Shown here piece after piece: positions 1 to 7,726 of a DNA stretch of 12,513 nucleotides. Both the position numbers and the translations under genes were made by a program. The notes under the pieces were generated by a model. It was not told where the DNA came from, searched no databases, and was given only the letters and a program-made list of their open reading frames with translations. Source of the DNA: Methanobacteriota archaeon (GTDB taxonomy: Archaea; Thermoplasmatota; Thermoplasmata; RBG-16-68-12); the NCBI GenBank assembly GCA_005879045.1, contig VBLV01000169.1, positions 1 through 12,513 of the forward strand. Direction: 5' to 3'. How positions within the stretch are numbered: position 1 is the first letter of the stretch; each line of letters begins with the position of its first letter.

Positions 1-864
1 CTGGGCGCCGTCGTTATCGACGCCACACCGCTGCAGGGTCCCAAATTTCAGATACAACGTGGCGAGTTGCTCGCGGTTTCCGGTCGCCACCACGGAATTC
101 CCGAGCATCGCCATCGTCGCTCTCCCGAACATTCGGCTGGCCCGGATCACCTCGAGGACCCGTTTGTCGGCGAGGCCCGTTCCTTCGGCAAAGCGAGCCC
201 CGAGTTCGAAGAGTCGCTCCAGCGTGGGATCCCGAGAAAACTCGTCCACGAGAGCGCCGCCGATGTGGTTGATCGCGGCGACCTTCTTCGGATCATGGAG
301 CACGGCTTTCGTCGGCAGTTCCGGGCCGATCACCGCGAGGAGGAGGTCCGCTTCGACCGGAAACTTTCGGACTTCGGCATGGCCGGGCGCGCCCGGTTTG
401 AGCCGCACGTCCATCCCGCCCATCGAGGCCGGGACCACGTCGCCGAGACCCGTGCCACACTCCACCTCCGTCTCGTGGGCGATCGCGACCAGTTCGTCTC
501 GCGGCGTCTTCATGCCGAGCGCATCGTCGAGGGCGAGGGCCGTGCTCAACGCCGCGGCGGCACTCACGCCGAATCCCTGTGAGACCGGAAGGGTCGTCTC
601 GCACAGGATTTTCACCTCGCAGGACCGGCCACCGAGGACCTTCTGTGCGACGCGCTGGGTGACTTCCGCCTTTTGACGTCGTCCGTTCACGATGATGTCG
701 ATGGCCGGGCGGGCGTCGTCTCGGACCCGTGCGACCGTGCGGACGCCGAGGCTCAGGCACAGTCCGGCGCCGCGTGAGCCTTTCTTCCGGGGATCTGGAT
801 CTTCATGGACCTCGAAGAACGCGGTGACGTGCCCGGGGCAGAACGCCTCACCCTCGGACACCAT
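1..864 (-). CDS. Archaeal pantoate kinase (PoK), GHMP family, 3' end outside window
   Basis: Predicted to phosphorylate pantoate with ATP to 4-phosphopantoate, the first dedicated step of archaeal CoA synthesis, in the cytoplasm. The open frame gives 288 residues and is still open at position 1, so only a short tail is missing. Seen: an N-terminal AFCPGHVTAFFEV (residues 7-19), typical of archaeal PoK; the GHMP ATP-binding loop PVSQGFGVSAAAA (93-105), a variant of the usual GLGSSAA; CGTGLGDVVPASMGG (136-150); and a C-terminal MLGNSVVATG (253-262). The ATG at 864 lies inside the 3' end of coaBC (17-base overlap, different frame), so the two are probably co-transcribed and translationally coupled; a GTG at 861 is the next possible start. 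The adjacent pathway gene supports the call. Phosphopantothenate synthetase, the partner enzyme, is not in view and may lie beyond the left edge. Other GHMP kinases are possible but fit the N-terminal motif less well. Confidence 0.9.
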   Translation of the reverse strand, partial: MVSEGEAFCPGHVTAFFEVHEDPDPRKKGSRGAGLCLSLGVRTVARVRDDARPAIDIIVNGRRQKAEVTQRVAQKVLGGRSCEVKILCETTLPVSQGFGVSAAAALSTALALDDALGMKTPRDELVAIAHETEVECGTGLGDVVPASMGGMDVRLKPGAPGHAEVRKFPVEADLLLAVIGPELPTKAVLHDPKKVAAINHIGGALVDEFSRDPTLERLFELGARFAEGTGLADKRVLEVIRASRMFGRATMAMLGNSVVATGNREQLATLYLKFGTLQRCGVDNDGAQ

Positions 865-2053
865 GGAGGATTGCCCGCCACACCCGCTCTGCCGCGAGCG
901 CCTTCGACCCTTCGAAGGTCTCGGAGCGACCCTTGCGGTCGAAGATCGTGATGGACGTCGTGTCGCCCTTGACCTTCGAGATATCGTTCGCGACGACGAA
1001 GTCGACGTCCGCCTCCTTGACGAGGGCCATCGCGCGCGCTTTCAGTTCCGACTCGCTGACACCGGCTTCCGCTTTGAAGCCCACGAGGGCCTTCTTCGCA
1101 CCCTTGCGAAACCGATTGAGGACCTTGGGCGTCGGTTGCAGGTCCAGGCTCAGGACGCCATCGCGGCTGGGGATTTTGCCGGACTGCTTTTTCGCGGGCG
1201 TGAAATCCGAGACCGCGGCGGGGACGACGCAGACGTCCGCGTCCGCCTTCTCGGCCATCGACACGAGATCGGCCGTCGTCTCGAAGGCCTTGAACGGGAG
1301 CCAGGGCGGGACCGGCGTCTCGTGCCGCCCGAGCCAGAGCTCCACGTTCGCTCCGTGCTCGAAGGCGACCTTGGCGAGTTCGATTCCCGTCCCACCCGTC
1401 GAGCGGTTCGTCACGACGCGGACGTCGTCAATCGGCTCAACCGTCGATCCGGCCACGACCAGCACGCGCAGGTCGACGAGGTCCTTCGGACCCAGTCGGC
1501 GGATGACGTGGGCCACGATCGTCTCGACGTCCGCCATCTTTGCTTTCTCTTCCTCGCGTCTCGGTTCGACCAGTTCGACGCGGAGTTCCTGGAGACGCCG
1601 GACGTTCGCCGCCACGGCCGGGTTGTCCATCATCGATTCGTGGGCCGCGGGGGCGACGAGGATCGGGATGCCGGAACCGAGAGCGTTCGCCGCATACGTC
1701 GTGACGGTGGAGTCGTCGATCCCCTGCGCGATCTTGCTGATCGTGTTCGAGGTGCACGGCGCGATCAGGAGCAGGTCCGCCTTCCCATCGCGACCGCACA
1801 TCTCGAGGTACTCCATCGAGCCCGTGATCTGCGTGACCACCGGGTTGCCGGTCGCATACTGGAGCGCGTTGGGATGGAGAATCTCCGTCGCGGATCGCGT
1901 GAAGACCGCGTGGATCTCGGCTCCGTGCCGGATGAGCTCGTGGGCCAACTTCACGCACTCGACCGCGGCGATGCTCCCCGTGACTCCGAGGACGATCGTC
2001 TTGCCTTGGAGCTTGATGCTCTTGACCCCTCGGAGCCGCTCAGCCGGATGCAT
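848..2053 (-). CDS. coaBC: CoaBC: phosphopantothenoylcysteine decarboxylase / phosphopantothenate-cysteine ligase
   Basis: Bifunctional CoA enzyme (Dfp): the CoaB half ligates cysteine to 4'-phosphopantothenate and the flavin-dependent CoaC half decarboxylates the product to 4'-phosphopantetheine. Numbering is from the ATG at 2053 (401 residues). CoaC, about 15-190: GVTGSIAA (23-30), APCTSNTISKIA (98-109), PAAHESM (135-141). CoaB, about 195-401: AGSTVEPIDDVRVVTNRS (201-218), PAAVSDF (278-284), GKI lysine 293, VGFKAE (324-329), ANDIS (355-359). Oddity: where the decarboxylase family has its active-site His, this protein has Tyr82 in GSMEYLEM (codon TAC). Start choice: an ATG at 2071 would add six residues, but a TATA-like box centred near 2080 is 27 bases from 2053 and only 9 from 2071, and archaeal homologues begin close to the MHP motif. 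That favours a leaderless start at 2053. It is the first gene of a two-gene operon with pantoate kinase and diverges from folC. Confidence 0.93.
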   Translation of the reverse strand: MHPAERLRGVKSIKLQGKTIVLGVTGSIAAVECVKLAHELIRHGAEIHAVFTRSATEILHPNALQYATGNPVVTQITGSMEYLEMCGRDGKADLLLIAPCTSNTISKIAQGIDDSTVTTYAANALGSGIPILVAPAAHESMMDNPAVAANVRRLQELRVELVEPRREEEKAKMADVETIVAHVIRRLGPKDLVDLRVLVVAGSTVEPIDDVRVVTNRSTGGTGIELAKVAFEHGANVELWLGRHETPVPPWLPFKAFETTADLVSMAEKADADVCVVPAAVSDFTPAKKQSGKIPSRDGVLSLDLQPTPKVLNRFRKGAKKALVGFKAEAGVSESELKARAMALVKEADVDFVVANDISKVKGDTTSITIFDRKGRSETFEGSKALAAERVWRAILHGVRG

Positions 2054-2075
2054 TCCGGTGACGATTGCCATACGC

Positions 2076-2085
2076 GATATATAGC
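2076..2085 (-). promoter_or_regulatory. TATA-like box for coaBC
   Basis: On the minus strand this reads GCTATATATC, an AT-only core in GC-rich surroundings. Its centre is about 27 bases before the ATG at 2053, which is the archaeal TATA-to-transcription-start distance, so a leaderless mRNA is likely. It is too close to the upstream ATG at 2071 to serve that start. Confidence 0.6.
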
Positions 2086-2135
2086 TGTGGCCCCGACCTC
2101 GTGGGAATGCAGTCCATGACGCCGGCCGAGCAACC

Positions 2136-2141
2136 TTTAAT
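2136..2141 (+). promoter_or_regulatory. TATA-like box for folC
   Basis: TTTAAT, preceded by CAACC, is the only AT-rich hexamer in the GC-rich stretch before folC. Its centre lies about 33 bases before the ATG at 2172, predicting transcription start near 2165 and a leader of only a few bases. No Shine-Dalgarno is visible before the ATG. Confidence 0.5.
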
Positions 2142-2171
2142 CCGCGACGCCCGTTAGCTCCGGCCGCTTCG

Positions 2172-3458
2172 ATGGACTATCAGACTACGCTGGAGCATCT
2201 CTACCGGTTGGAGCGGTTCGGAATCAAGCTTGGCCTGGACAACATCCGGCGGCTCCTGTCCCTCCTCGGCGACCCGCAGCGCGGCCTGAAGGTGCTCCAC
2301 GTCACCGGCACGAACGGGAAAGGCTCCGTGTGCGCCTATGCCGCGTCCGTCCTTCGTGCCGCGGGGTACCGCGTCGGCCTATACACATCCCCGCACCTCG
2401 TCCGGTTCAACGAGCGGATTCGCGTGGACGGCGAACCGATCGCCGATGACGATGTGCTGCGCCTCTGGTCCGGCATGCAGCCTGCGATTCAGCGGATGAC
2501 GTCCACGCGGGCGATCGACCATCCGACGTTTTTCGAAGTTACGACCGCGATGGCTTTCGAGTATTTCCGAGAGAGGAAGGTCGACCTCGCGGTCATCGAG
2601 GTCGGGATGGGCGGTCGAATGGACGCGACGAACGTGGTCGACGGTCTCGTCTCCGTCATCACGCGCGTGGACCTGGAGCACACGGAGCACCTCGGCAAGA
2701 CAGTGGAGCGGATCGCCCGCGAGAAAGCCGGGATCATCAAGCCCACGTCGCGGGTCGTGACGGTCGATCAAGAGGCTCTCCCGGTCATCGAGGCGAGATG
2801 CCGCGAACTCCACGCGCCGCTGTCGGTCCTCGGACGGGATGTCCATGCGGAGCGCATGGCCGGCGACCTCCGCGGCCAGATCGTCCGAGTCCGCGGGGCC
2901 TTCGGATCGGTCGAGGTTCAGACGCCGTTACTCGGCTCCTTCCAGGTCGAGAATCTCGGGATCGCCGTCGCCGCCGTGGAGGAGATTCGCTCGACCGGGC
3001 TCACGATTCCGGACCAGGCGATCCGGTCAGGGATTGCCTCCGTTCGATGGCCCGCGCGGATGGAGATCATCCGCACGTCCCCTCTCGTTGTCGTCGATGG
3101 AGCTCACAACCGCCCCGCAGCCGAAGCTCTCGGCGCCTCGATGGCCGAGACGTTCCCCGGTCGCAAGGCTCTGCTCGTTACGGGCATCTTGAACGACAAG
3201 GACCTGCCGGGCATGGCCGCCGCGTTGGGGCCGATGGCCCGCCGCGTCTTCGCCTGTCGACCCAAGACCCACCGCGCCTATGACGCAGAGGACGTCGCGG
3301 CAGCCTTCCGCCCGTATGCCGAGTCCAGTGTCGTCGCCGCGGTCCGGGACGCAATCGACATGGCGCTCGGAGCAGCGGGGCCGGACGACCTCATCCTGAT
3401 CACGGGCTCGATTTACACGGCGGGGGAGGCCCTTGACCATCTCGGCGTCCGCCCGTGA
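2172..3458 (+). CDS. folC: Folylpolyglutamate synthase / dihydrofolate synthase (FolC, Mur ligase family)
   Basis: ATP-dependent ligase that couples L-glutamate to dihydropteroate or extends the polyglutamate tail of folates. The protein has 428 residues, normal for the family. Seen: Mur-ligase P-loop TGTNGKGS (45-52); TSPHLVRFNERI (72-83), typical of FolC; EVGMGGRMDATN (143-154); His170 in DLEHTEHLG; EKAGIIK (184-190) with Lys185, the lysine usually carbamylated in this family; LLGSFQVENLGIA (253-265); and DGAHNRPAAEAL (309-320) starting the C-terminal domain. No membrane segment or signal peptide. First gene of a plus-strand run, divergent from coaBC, with nth starting inside its last 26 bases. 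Family membership is firm. Whether the substrate is folate or another pterin/deazaflavin cofactor is uncertain in archaea, where folate, methanopterin and F420 are alternatives. Confidence 0.92.
   Translation: MDYQTTLEHLYRLERFGIKLGLDNIRRLLSLLGDPQRGLKVLHVTGTNGKGSVCAYAASVLRAAGYRVGLYTSPHLVRFNERIRVDGEPIADDDVLRLWSGMQPAIQRMTSTRAIDHPTFFEVTTAMAFEYFRERKVDLAVIEVGMGGRMDATNVVDGLVSVITRVDLEHTEHLGKTVERIAREKAGIIKPTSRVVTVDQEALPVIEARCRELHAPLSVLGRDVHAERMAGDLRGQIVRVRGAFGSVEVQTPLLGSFQVENLGIAVAAVEEIRSTGLTIPDQAIRSGIASVRWPARMEIIRTSPLVVVDGAHNRPAAEALGASMAETFPGRKALLVTGILNDKDLPGMAAALGPMARRVFACRPKTHRAYDAEDVAAAFRPYAESSVVAAVRDAIDMALGAAGPDDLILITGSIYTAGEALDHLGVRP
3422..3429 (+). promoter_or_regulatory. Purine-rich ribosome binding site before the nth TTG start
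   Basis: GGGGGAGG lies inside the 3' end of folC and ends three bases before the TTG at 3433. The spacing is tighter than usual, but no better in-frame start is nearby; the next is a GTG at 3475. It supports translational coupling of nth to folC. Confidence 0.45.
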
Positions 3459-4158
3459 CCGGATCGCGTTCATCGTGCACGATCTTTCCCGCCGGTACCT
3501 GCCGAAGGGGGATCTGCACGCGGGCGAGACGGCCCTCGCGAAAATCGTCGCAGAAACGGAGGATCCGTTCAAAGTCTTGATCTCGACGATTCTGTCCCAG
3601 CGGACCCGCGACGAAATGACCGAAATCGCTTCGAAGCAGCTCTTCTCGAAATACGATACCGCGGCGGAACTTGCCGCGGCGGACGCCGCCGACTTGGAGC
3701 GACTCATCAAGCCGGTCGGGTTCTACCGTCAGAAGGCCGTCCAGATCGTGAAGGTGAGCCGGACCCTCCTCGACCGCCACGCCGGCTCGGTGCCGCGGAC
3801 CTATGAGGAGCTGATCGAACTCCCCCAAGTCGGCCCGAAGACGGCCAACTGCGTCCTCGTCTACGGATTCGGCGTGCCGCGCATTCCGACGGACACCCAC
3901 GTCCACCGCGTGAGCAATCGTCTCGGCCTCGTGCGGACGAAGACTCCCGAGGCGACCGAACGACGACTGATGCGAACGGTGCCGGAGGAGTACTGGCTCC
4001 ACATCAACGAGTTGTTCATCCGATTCGGGAAAGACCTCTGCCGACCAATCGGTCCCCGATGCCCGCAATGCTCCTTCACCTCGTTCTGCCGTTTCTATCC
4101 GAAGACGAAGTGGTCACGGGACGCGCGTCGCCGAGGTCGAAAGGCCGCGAGACGCTGA
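3433..4158 (+). CDS. nth: Endonuclease III, [4Fe-4S] HhH DNA glycosylase/AP lyase
   Basis: Base-excision-repair enzyme that removes oxidised pyrimidines and nicks the abasic site. It has 241 residues. Seen: substrate-pocket motif ILSQRT (53-58); helix-hairpin-helix ELPQVGPKTANCVLV (129-143) with catalytic Lys136; TDTHVHRVSNRLGL (153-166) with catalytic Asp154; and an iron-sulfur cluster motif C-x6-C-x2-C-x5-C at Cys203, 210, 213 and 219. The chain ends in a very basic tail (226-241), which could add DNA contacts. The start is TTG, inside the 3' end of folC (26-base overlap, different frame), with a GGGGGAGG just before it. The pairing with a folate gene looks like compact packing rather than shared function. 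All catalytic and cluster residues are intact. Confidence 0.96.
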   Translation: MTISASARDRIAFIVHDLSRRYLPKGDLHAGETALAKIVAETEDPFKVLISTILSQRTRDEMTEIASKQLFSKYDTAAELAAADAADLERLIKPVGFYRQKAVQIVKVSRTLLDRHAGSVPRTYEELIELPQVGPKTANCVLVYGFGVPRIPTDTHVHRVSNRLGLVRTKTPEATERRLMRTVPEEYWLHINELFIRFGKDLCRPIGPRCPQCSFTSFCRFYPKTKWSRDARRRGRKAARR

Positions 4159-4171
4159 GCCTGACTGCACC

Positions 4172-4179
4172 TTGATATC
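4172..4179 (+). promoter_or_regulatory. TATA-like box for the epimerase gene
   Basis: TTGATATC in the 44-base gap after nth is centred about 27 bases before the ATG at 4203, which fits a leaderless transcript from that ATG. The upstream GTG at 4191 would be only 15 bases away. The box is weak by sequence; its spacing is the main support. Confidence 0.45.
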
Positions 4180-4202
4180 GTTGCCCGTGGGTGTCCGATC
4201 CG

Positions 4203-5255
4203 ATGCGAATCGACTTCCTCGAGTACGCGGCGATGGACCTTCCGCGGAGGGAGCCGTTCACGATTGCGAGAGGGTCTTCGACCGTGGCCCAGAACGTGAT
4301 GGTCGTCGTGCATTCCGGCTCTCTCTCGGGCAACGGCAGCGGCGCTCCGACGGATGTGACCGGTGAGACAGTCCGGTCTGCGATGGACGCGATCAAGTCC
4401 ATGGCACGGGCGTTGGAAGGGTTCACGTTCGAGAGGCCGCGGGAGGTGGCCGACAAGATGGACAAGGTCCTCCCGGGCAACCCGTCGGCCAAGGCTGCGA
4501 TCGACATCGCGGTGCACGACCTCGCCGCGCAACACGCGGGCGTCCCACTCCATCGCTATCTTGGCGCCACCCGGGATCGGATGGTCACGGACATGACGAT
4601 CGGGATCATGGACACTCGAAGCGCGGTCGAGCGAGCCCAGCGGTGGACCCAGGCCGGATTCCGTGCGCTGAAGGTGAAAATCGGCCGAGACCCGAAAGCA
4701 GATATGGATCGGCTGCGAGCGATTCGAGGGGCCGTCGGTCCCCGCATCGATCTACGGATCGACGGGAACCAAGGGTACACCTGGAGTCAGGCACTCAGCT
4801 TCGCACGGGCCGCGAAAGACCTGAACATTTCGATCTTTGAGCAGCCGGTGGCCACCACGGACTTCGAGGGAATGCGCGTCTTGACGGAATCCTCGCCGAT
4901 TCCGATCATGGCGGACGAGATGGTCCTCACGCCGGACGACGCGAAGAAGGTCCGGTGGGCGAACGCCGCGAAGGCCGTGAACCTGAAGCTGATGAAACAT
5001 GGCGGCGTATGCCGCACGATCGACGTGAATACGATTTGCGAGTCCGCCGGCTACCCGACGATGGTCGGTTGCATGGGGGAACCGCAGATCTCGATCGCCG
5101 CCGCGCTCGCCTTCGCCCTCGGCCAGAAGAACGTTCGGTGGCTCGACTTGGATTCGCACTTCAATCTCGCCGAGGATCCGTCGACCGGCTTGAGGTTCGA
5201 AAACGGGGAGCTCATCGCCCCCGACCGACCCGGGCTCGGCATTGCGTTGTCGTGA
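4203..5255 (+). CDS. Enolase-superfamily dipeptide epimerase (L-Ala-D/L-Glu epimerase-like)
   Basis: Mandelate racemase/muconate-lactonizing-type enzyme expected to epimerise the alpha carbon of a dipeptide using Mg2+ and two lysines. Numbered from the ATG at 4203 (350 residues; a GTG at 4191 would add four). N-terminal cap about 1-115: PFTIARGSS (18-26) and APTDVTGET (48-56), both typical of dipeptide epimerases. Barrel: KVKIG with Lys157 and Lys159 (KxK catalytic pair), metal ligands Asp187 (DGNQGY), Glu213 (EQP) and Asp238 (ADE), opposite catalytic Lys262 (NLKLMKHGG), GCMGEPQIS (289-297), and the DxD pair Asp315/Asp317 (WLDLDSHF) that in this subfamily binds the dipeptide amino group. Everything needed for catalysis is present. 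Archaea lack murein, so the real substrate is not the bacterial one by default. It follows nth by 44 bases and converges on gyrA with a 6-base gap. o-Succinylbenzoate synthase-like or other cycloisomerase activity is less likely because of the DxD motif. Confidence 0.88.
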   Translation: MRIDFLEYAAMDLPRREPFTIARGSSTVAQNVMVVVHSGSLSGNGSGAPTDVTGETVRSAMDAIKSMARALEGFTFERPREVADKMDKVLPGNPSAKAAIDIAVHDLAAQHAGVPLHRYLGATRDRMVTDMTIGIMDTRSAVERAQRWTQAGFRALKVKIGRDPKADMDRLRAIRGAVGPRIDLRIDGNQGYTWSQALSFARAAKDLNISIFEQPVATTDFEGMRVLTESSPIPIMADEMVLTPDDAKKVRWANAAKAVNLKLMKHGGVCRTIDVNTICESAGYPTMVGCMGEPQISIAAALAFALGQKNVRWLDLDSHFNLAEDPSTGLRFENGELIAPDRPGLGIALS

Positions 5256-5261
5256 CGCATC

Positions 5262-7719
5262 CTATGGCTCGACCGGTGCTTCCGCATTCAGGGCGCGGTC
5301 CTGTTCCTCTTCCTCAATCACGCGAGCCACCGCGACCACCTCATCGCCGTCGCCGAGACGCTGGAGCCTGACACCGCGGGCCGCGCGACCCTTCACGCTG
5401 ATGTCCGCGACGGCGCAACGAATCACGACCCCCGCCTTCGTCGTCACGAGGAGATGCTCCTCCGGTCGGACGACTTTCACCGCGACGACGCGACCTTTCG
5501 CGTATTTCGCGCTGGTCGTGCGGACTCCTTTGGATCCCCGACGGGTCTTCCGATATTCGGAGATCGTCGTGCGCTTGCCGTAGCCGCTGGAAAGGACCGT
5601 CAGCAACTCGGCTTCCGGGTTGCTCGACAGGCCCCGCGACACCCGCCGCGGGTCCGCCCAGCGGACGGACTTCATCGATCGCGAAGCGATTTGCGTATCC
5701 GCCGGCGGAAGCGAGGATGACCTCGTCGTTGCCCCCAGCAATCCGCACGTCGATCAGCTCGTCCCCCTCATTCAGCTTGATTGCGCGGATCCCGCTCTCG
5801 CGGATGTTCTGAAATTCCGCGAAGCCGGTCCGTTTGATGCGTCCCCGCTTGGTCACGAAGACGAGGAATCGGTCTGGGGGGAAATCTCGGGTCGGAATCA
5901 TCGCCTCAACTTTCTCATCCGGATCGAGGCGCTCCAACAAGTTGACCACGGGCTTCCCCCGTGCATATCTCCCCGCGGCGGGCAACTTGAAGGCCTTTCG
6001 CTTGAACACCTTCCCTTTCGACGAGAAGAAGAGAATGAAGTCGTGGGTTGAGGCCACGAAGAGATCGACGACGTAGTCTTCCTCTTTGGTGTCCATGCCC
6101 GTGACCCCCTTTCCGCCTCGACGTTGTTTCCGGTACACGCTGACGGGTAGCCGTTTGATATAGCCCGTGTTCGTGATGGTCACGACGTTGTCTTCCTCGG
6201 GGATGAGGTCCTCGATCTGCATGTCGTAGGCTTGGAGCTCGACGGTCGTCCGGCGGTCGTCCCCGAACTTCTCCTTGATTTCGCGGAACTCGGATTTCAA
6301 GATGTCCAGGACTCGCTCTCGGGACGCCAGGATCGATTCGAGATTCTCGATCTTGTGGTTCAAGTCGGTCTTCTCCTGGCGCAGCTTTTCGATCTCGAGT
6401 CCGGTGAGCTGGCGCAACGTCATCGCGAGGATGGCTTTCGCTTGGTTCTCGCTCAGGAGATAGCGATTCATCAGCCCCGCCTGCGCCTCGTCCGCGTCCC
6501 GCGCACGTCGGATGAGTCGAATCACGTCGTCGAGGTGGTCGACCGCGGTGATGAGCCCCTCCACGATGTGCAGGCGCTCCCGGGCCTTCTTCAGGTCAAA
6601 CTCGGTGCGGCGTCGCACGATGATGACCCGGTGGTCGATGAACGCCTGCATCGAATCCTTCAGCGGCAGAACCCGCGGTTGTCCATCGAGCAGCGCGAGG
6701 TTGATCACGCCGAACGTCGTCTCCATCTGTGTGTGGTGGTAGAGCTGGTTGAGGACCACGTCCTCGACGGCGTCCCGCTTCAGCTCCAAGACGATTCGCA
6801 TGCCATCTCGGTCGCTCTCGTCCCGGAGGTCCGTGACGCCTTCGATTTTCTTCGACTTCACGAGCAAGGCGATTGATTCGACAAGGGAGGCTTTGCTGAC
6901 CATGTACGGAATTTCGGTAATGACGATCCGGGCGCGGTCGTGGCCGGCCTCCTCGAACTTCGCCTTCGCGCGAATCCGGATGAGCCCTCGCCCGGTCCGG
7001 TAAGCATCCGCGACTCCATCCGCGCCGTATAGAATCCCGCCCGTGGGAAAGTCCGGGCCGCGAACCGGACCCGAGTCCGGGTTGTACAGGTCGATCAACT
7101 CGGCCTGAGGGTTGTCGATCAATACGATCAGGGCGTCGACGATCTCGCCTAGGTTGTGAGGCGGGATGTTCGTCGCCATTCCGACTGCGATGCCGCTGGA
7201 ACCGTTGACGAGCAGATTCGGGAACTTCGAAGGAAGGACGAGGGGCTCCTTCAGCGTCCCGTCGAAGTTGTCCATCCAGTCGACCGTCTCTTTCTCAAGG
7301 TCTTCGAGCATCGCCTCGGCGGTCTTCGCAAGACGGCACTCCGTGTATCGCATCGCGGCGGGCTCGTCCTCGGTGCTCCCCCAGTTTCCTTGGCCATCGA
7401 TGAGCGGGTACCGCAACGAGAAGTCCTGGACCATCCGCGCCAAGGCATCGTAGACCGCGAGGTCCCCATGCGGATGCCACTTGCCAAGAACTTCCCCGAC
7501 GACGCGGGCCGCTTTCTTGTGCGCGGACCCGGAGCTCATCCCGAGCTCGTTCATCGCGTGAAGAATGCGGCGCTGGACGGGCTTCAGCCCATCGCGGACG
7601 TCAGGGAGCGCCCTCCCGACGATCACGCTCATCGCGTAGTCGATGTAGGAGCGGTGCAGCTCGTCCTCGATCGGCTGGGGCGAAACGCGTGGACGGGACT
7701 CCTGGGCTTCTTCCGGCAT
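5262..7719 (-). CDS. gyrA: DNA gyrase subunit A, reading frame broken near 5628-5661
   Basis: Breakage-reunion subunit of gyrase, which introduces negative supercoils with GyrB. Seen in the first frame: winged-helix region with [15 protein letters not shown] (82-96); catalytic Tyr125 in [25 protein letters not shown] (213-228); a coiled tower region about 370-490; and a GyrA box QRRGGKG (532-538), the hallmark of true gyrase wrapping, in blade 1 of the C-terminal pinwheel. Blades 2 and 3 follow, and blade 4 proceeds to EVRPLG (683-688, ending at 5656). That frame then gives low-complexity nonsense to a stop near 5341. The rest of the domain ([14 protein letters not shown], a second box-like [15 protein letters not shown]) continues one base later from about 5630 to a TAG at 5262. 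The protein should total about 810 residues plus a missing piece. It may be a sequencing or assembly error or a real lesion. The start is well supported by AGGAGG at 7723-7728. GyrA position 87, equivalent to E. coli Ser83, is Leu. Confidence 0.92.
5628..5661 (-). other. Frameshift / probable small deletion site in gyrA
   Basis: Reading on the minus strand, the conserved frame is lost after EVRPLG (ending at 5656) and recovered one base later from the Leu codon at 5630-5628. The intervening 25 bases are almost all G and C. Pinwheel blade 4 normally ends with a GVRG-then-GD-VV type strand before the next blade. Only about 15 residues separate RPLG from ELLTV here, where I would expect roughly 27-30. 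A deletion of a few tens of bases, not a multiple of three, explains both the shift and the shortness better than a single-base change. Confidence 0.8.
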
Positions 7720-7722
7720 GGT

Positions 7723-7726
7723 CCTC

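Noticed and set aside
293..760. Minus-strand frame of 155 codons at the left end
   Set aside because: It lies in a different frame from the pantoate kinase covering the same bases, and its Arg/Pro/Gly-rich product has no motif.
933..2084. Second plus-strand frame of 383 codons opposite coaBC
   Set aside because: Ser/Thr/Arg-rich low-complexity translation with no domain, antisense to a recognised gene.
692..2119. Long plus-strand frame of 475 codons opposite coaBC and pantoate kinase
   Set aside because: Arg/Asp/His-rich composition with no motif, fully antisense to a clear CoaBC; typical shadow frame in GC-rich DNA.
5341..5656. Continuation of the first gyrA frame past the break, as a novel Arg/Pro/Gly-rich C-terminal domain
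   Set aside because: The same bases encode clear GyrA pinwheel blades one base over, so the extension is a frameshift artefact, not a domain.
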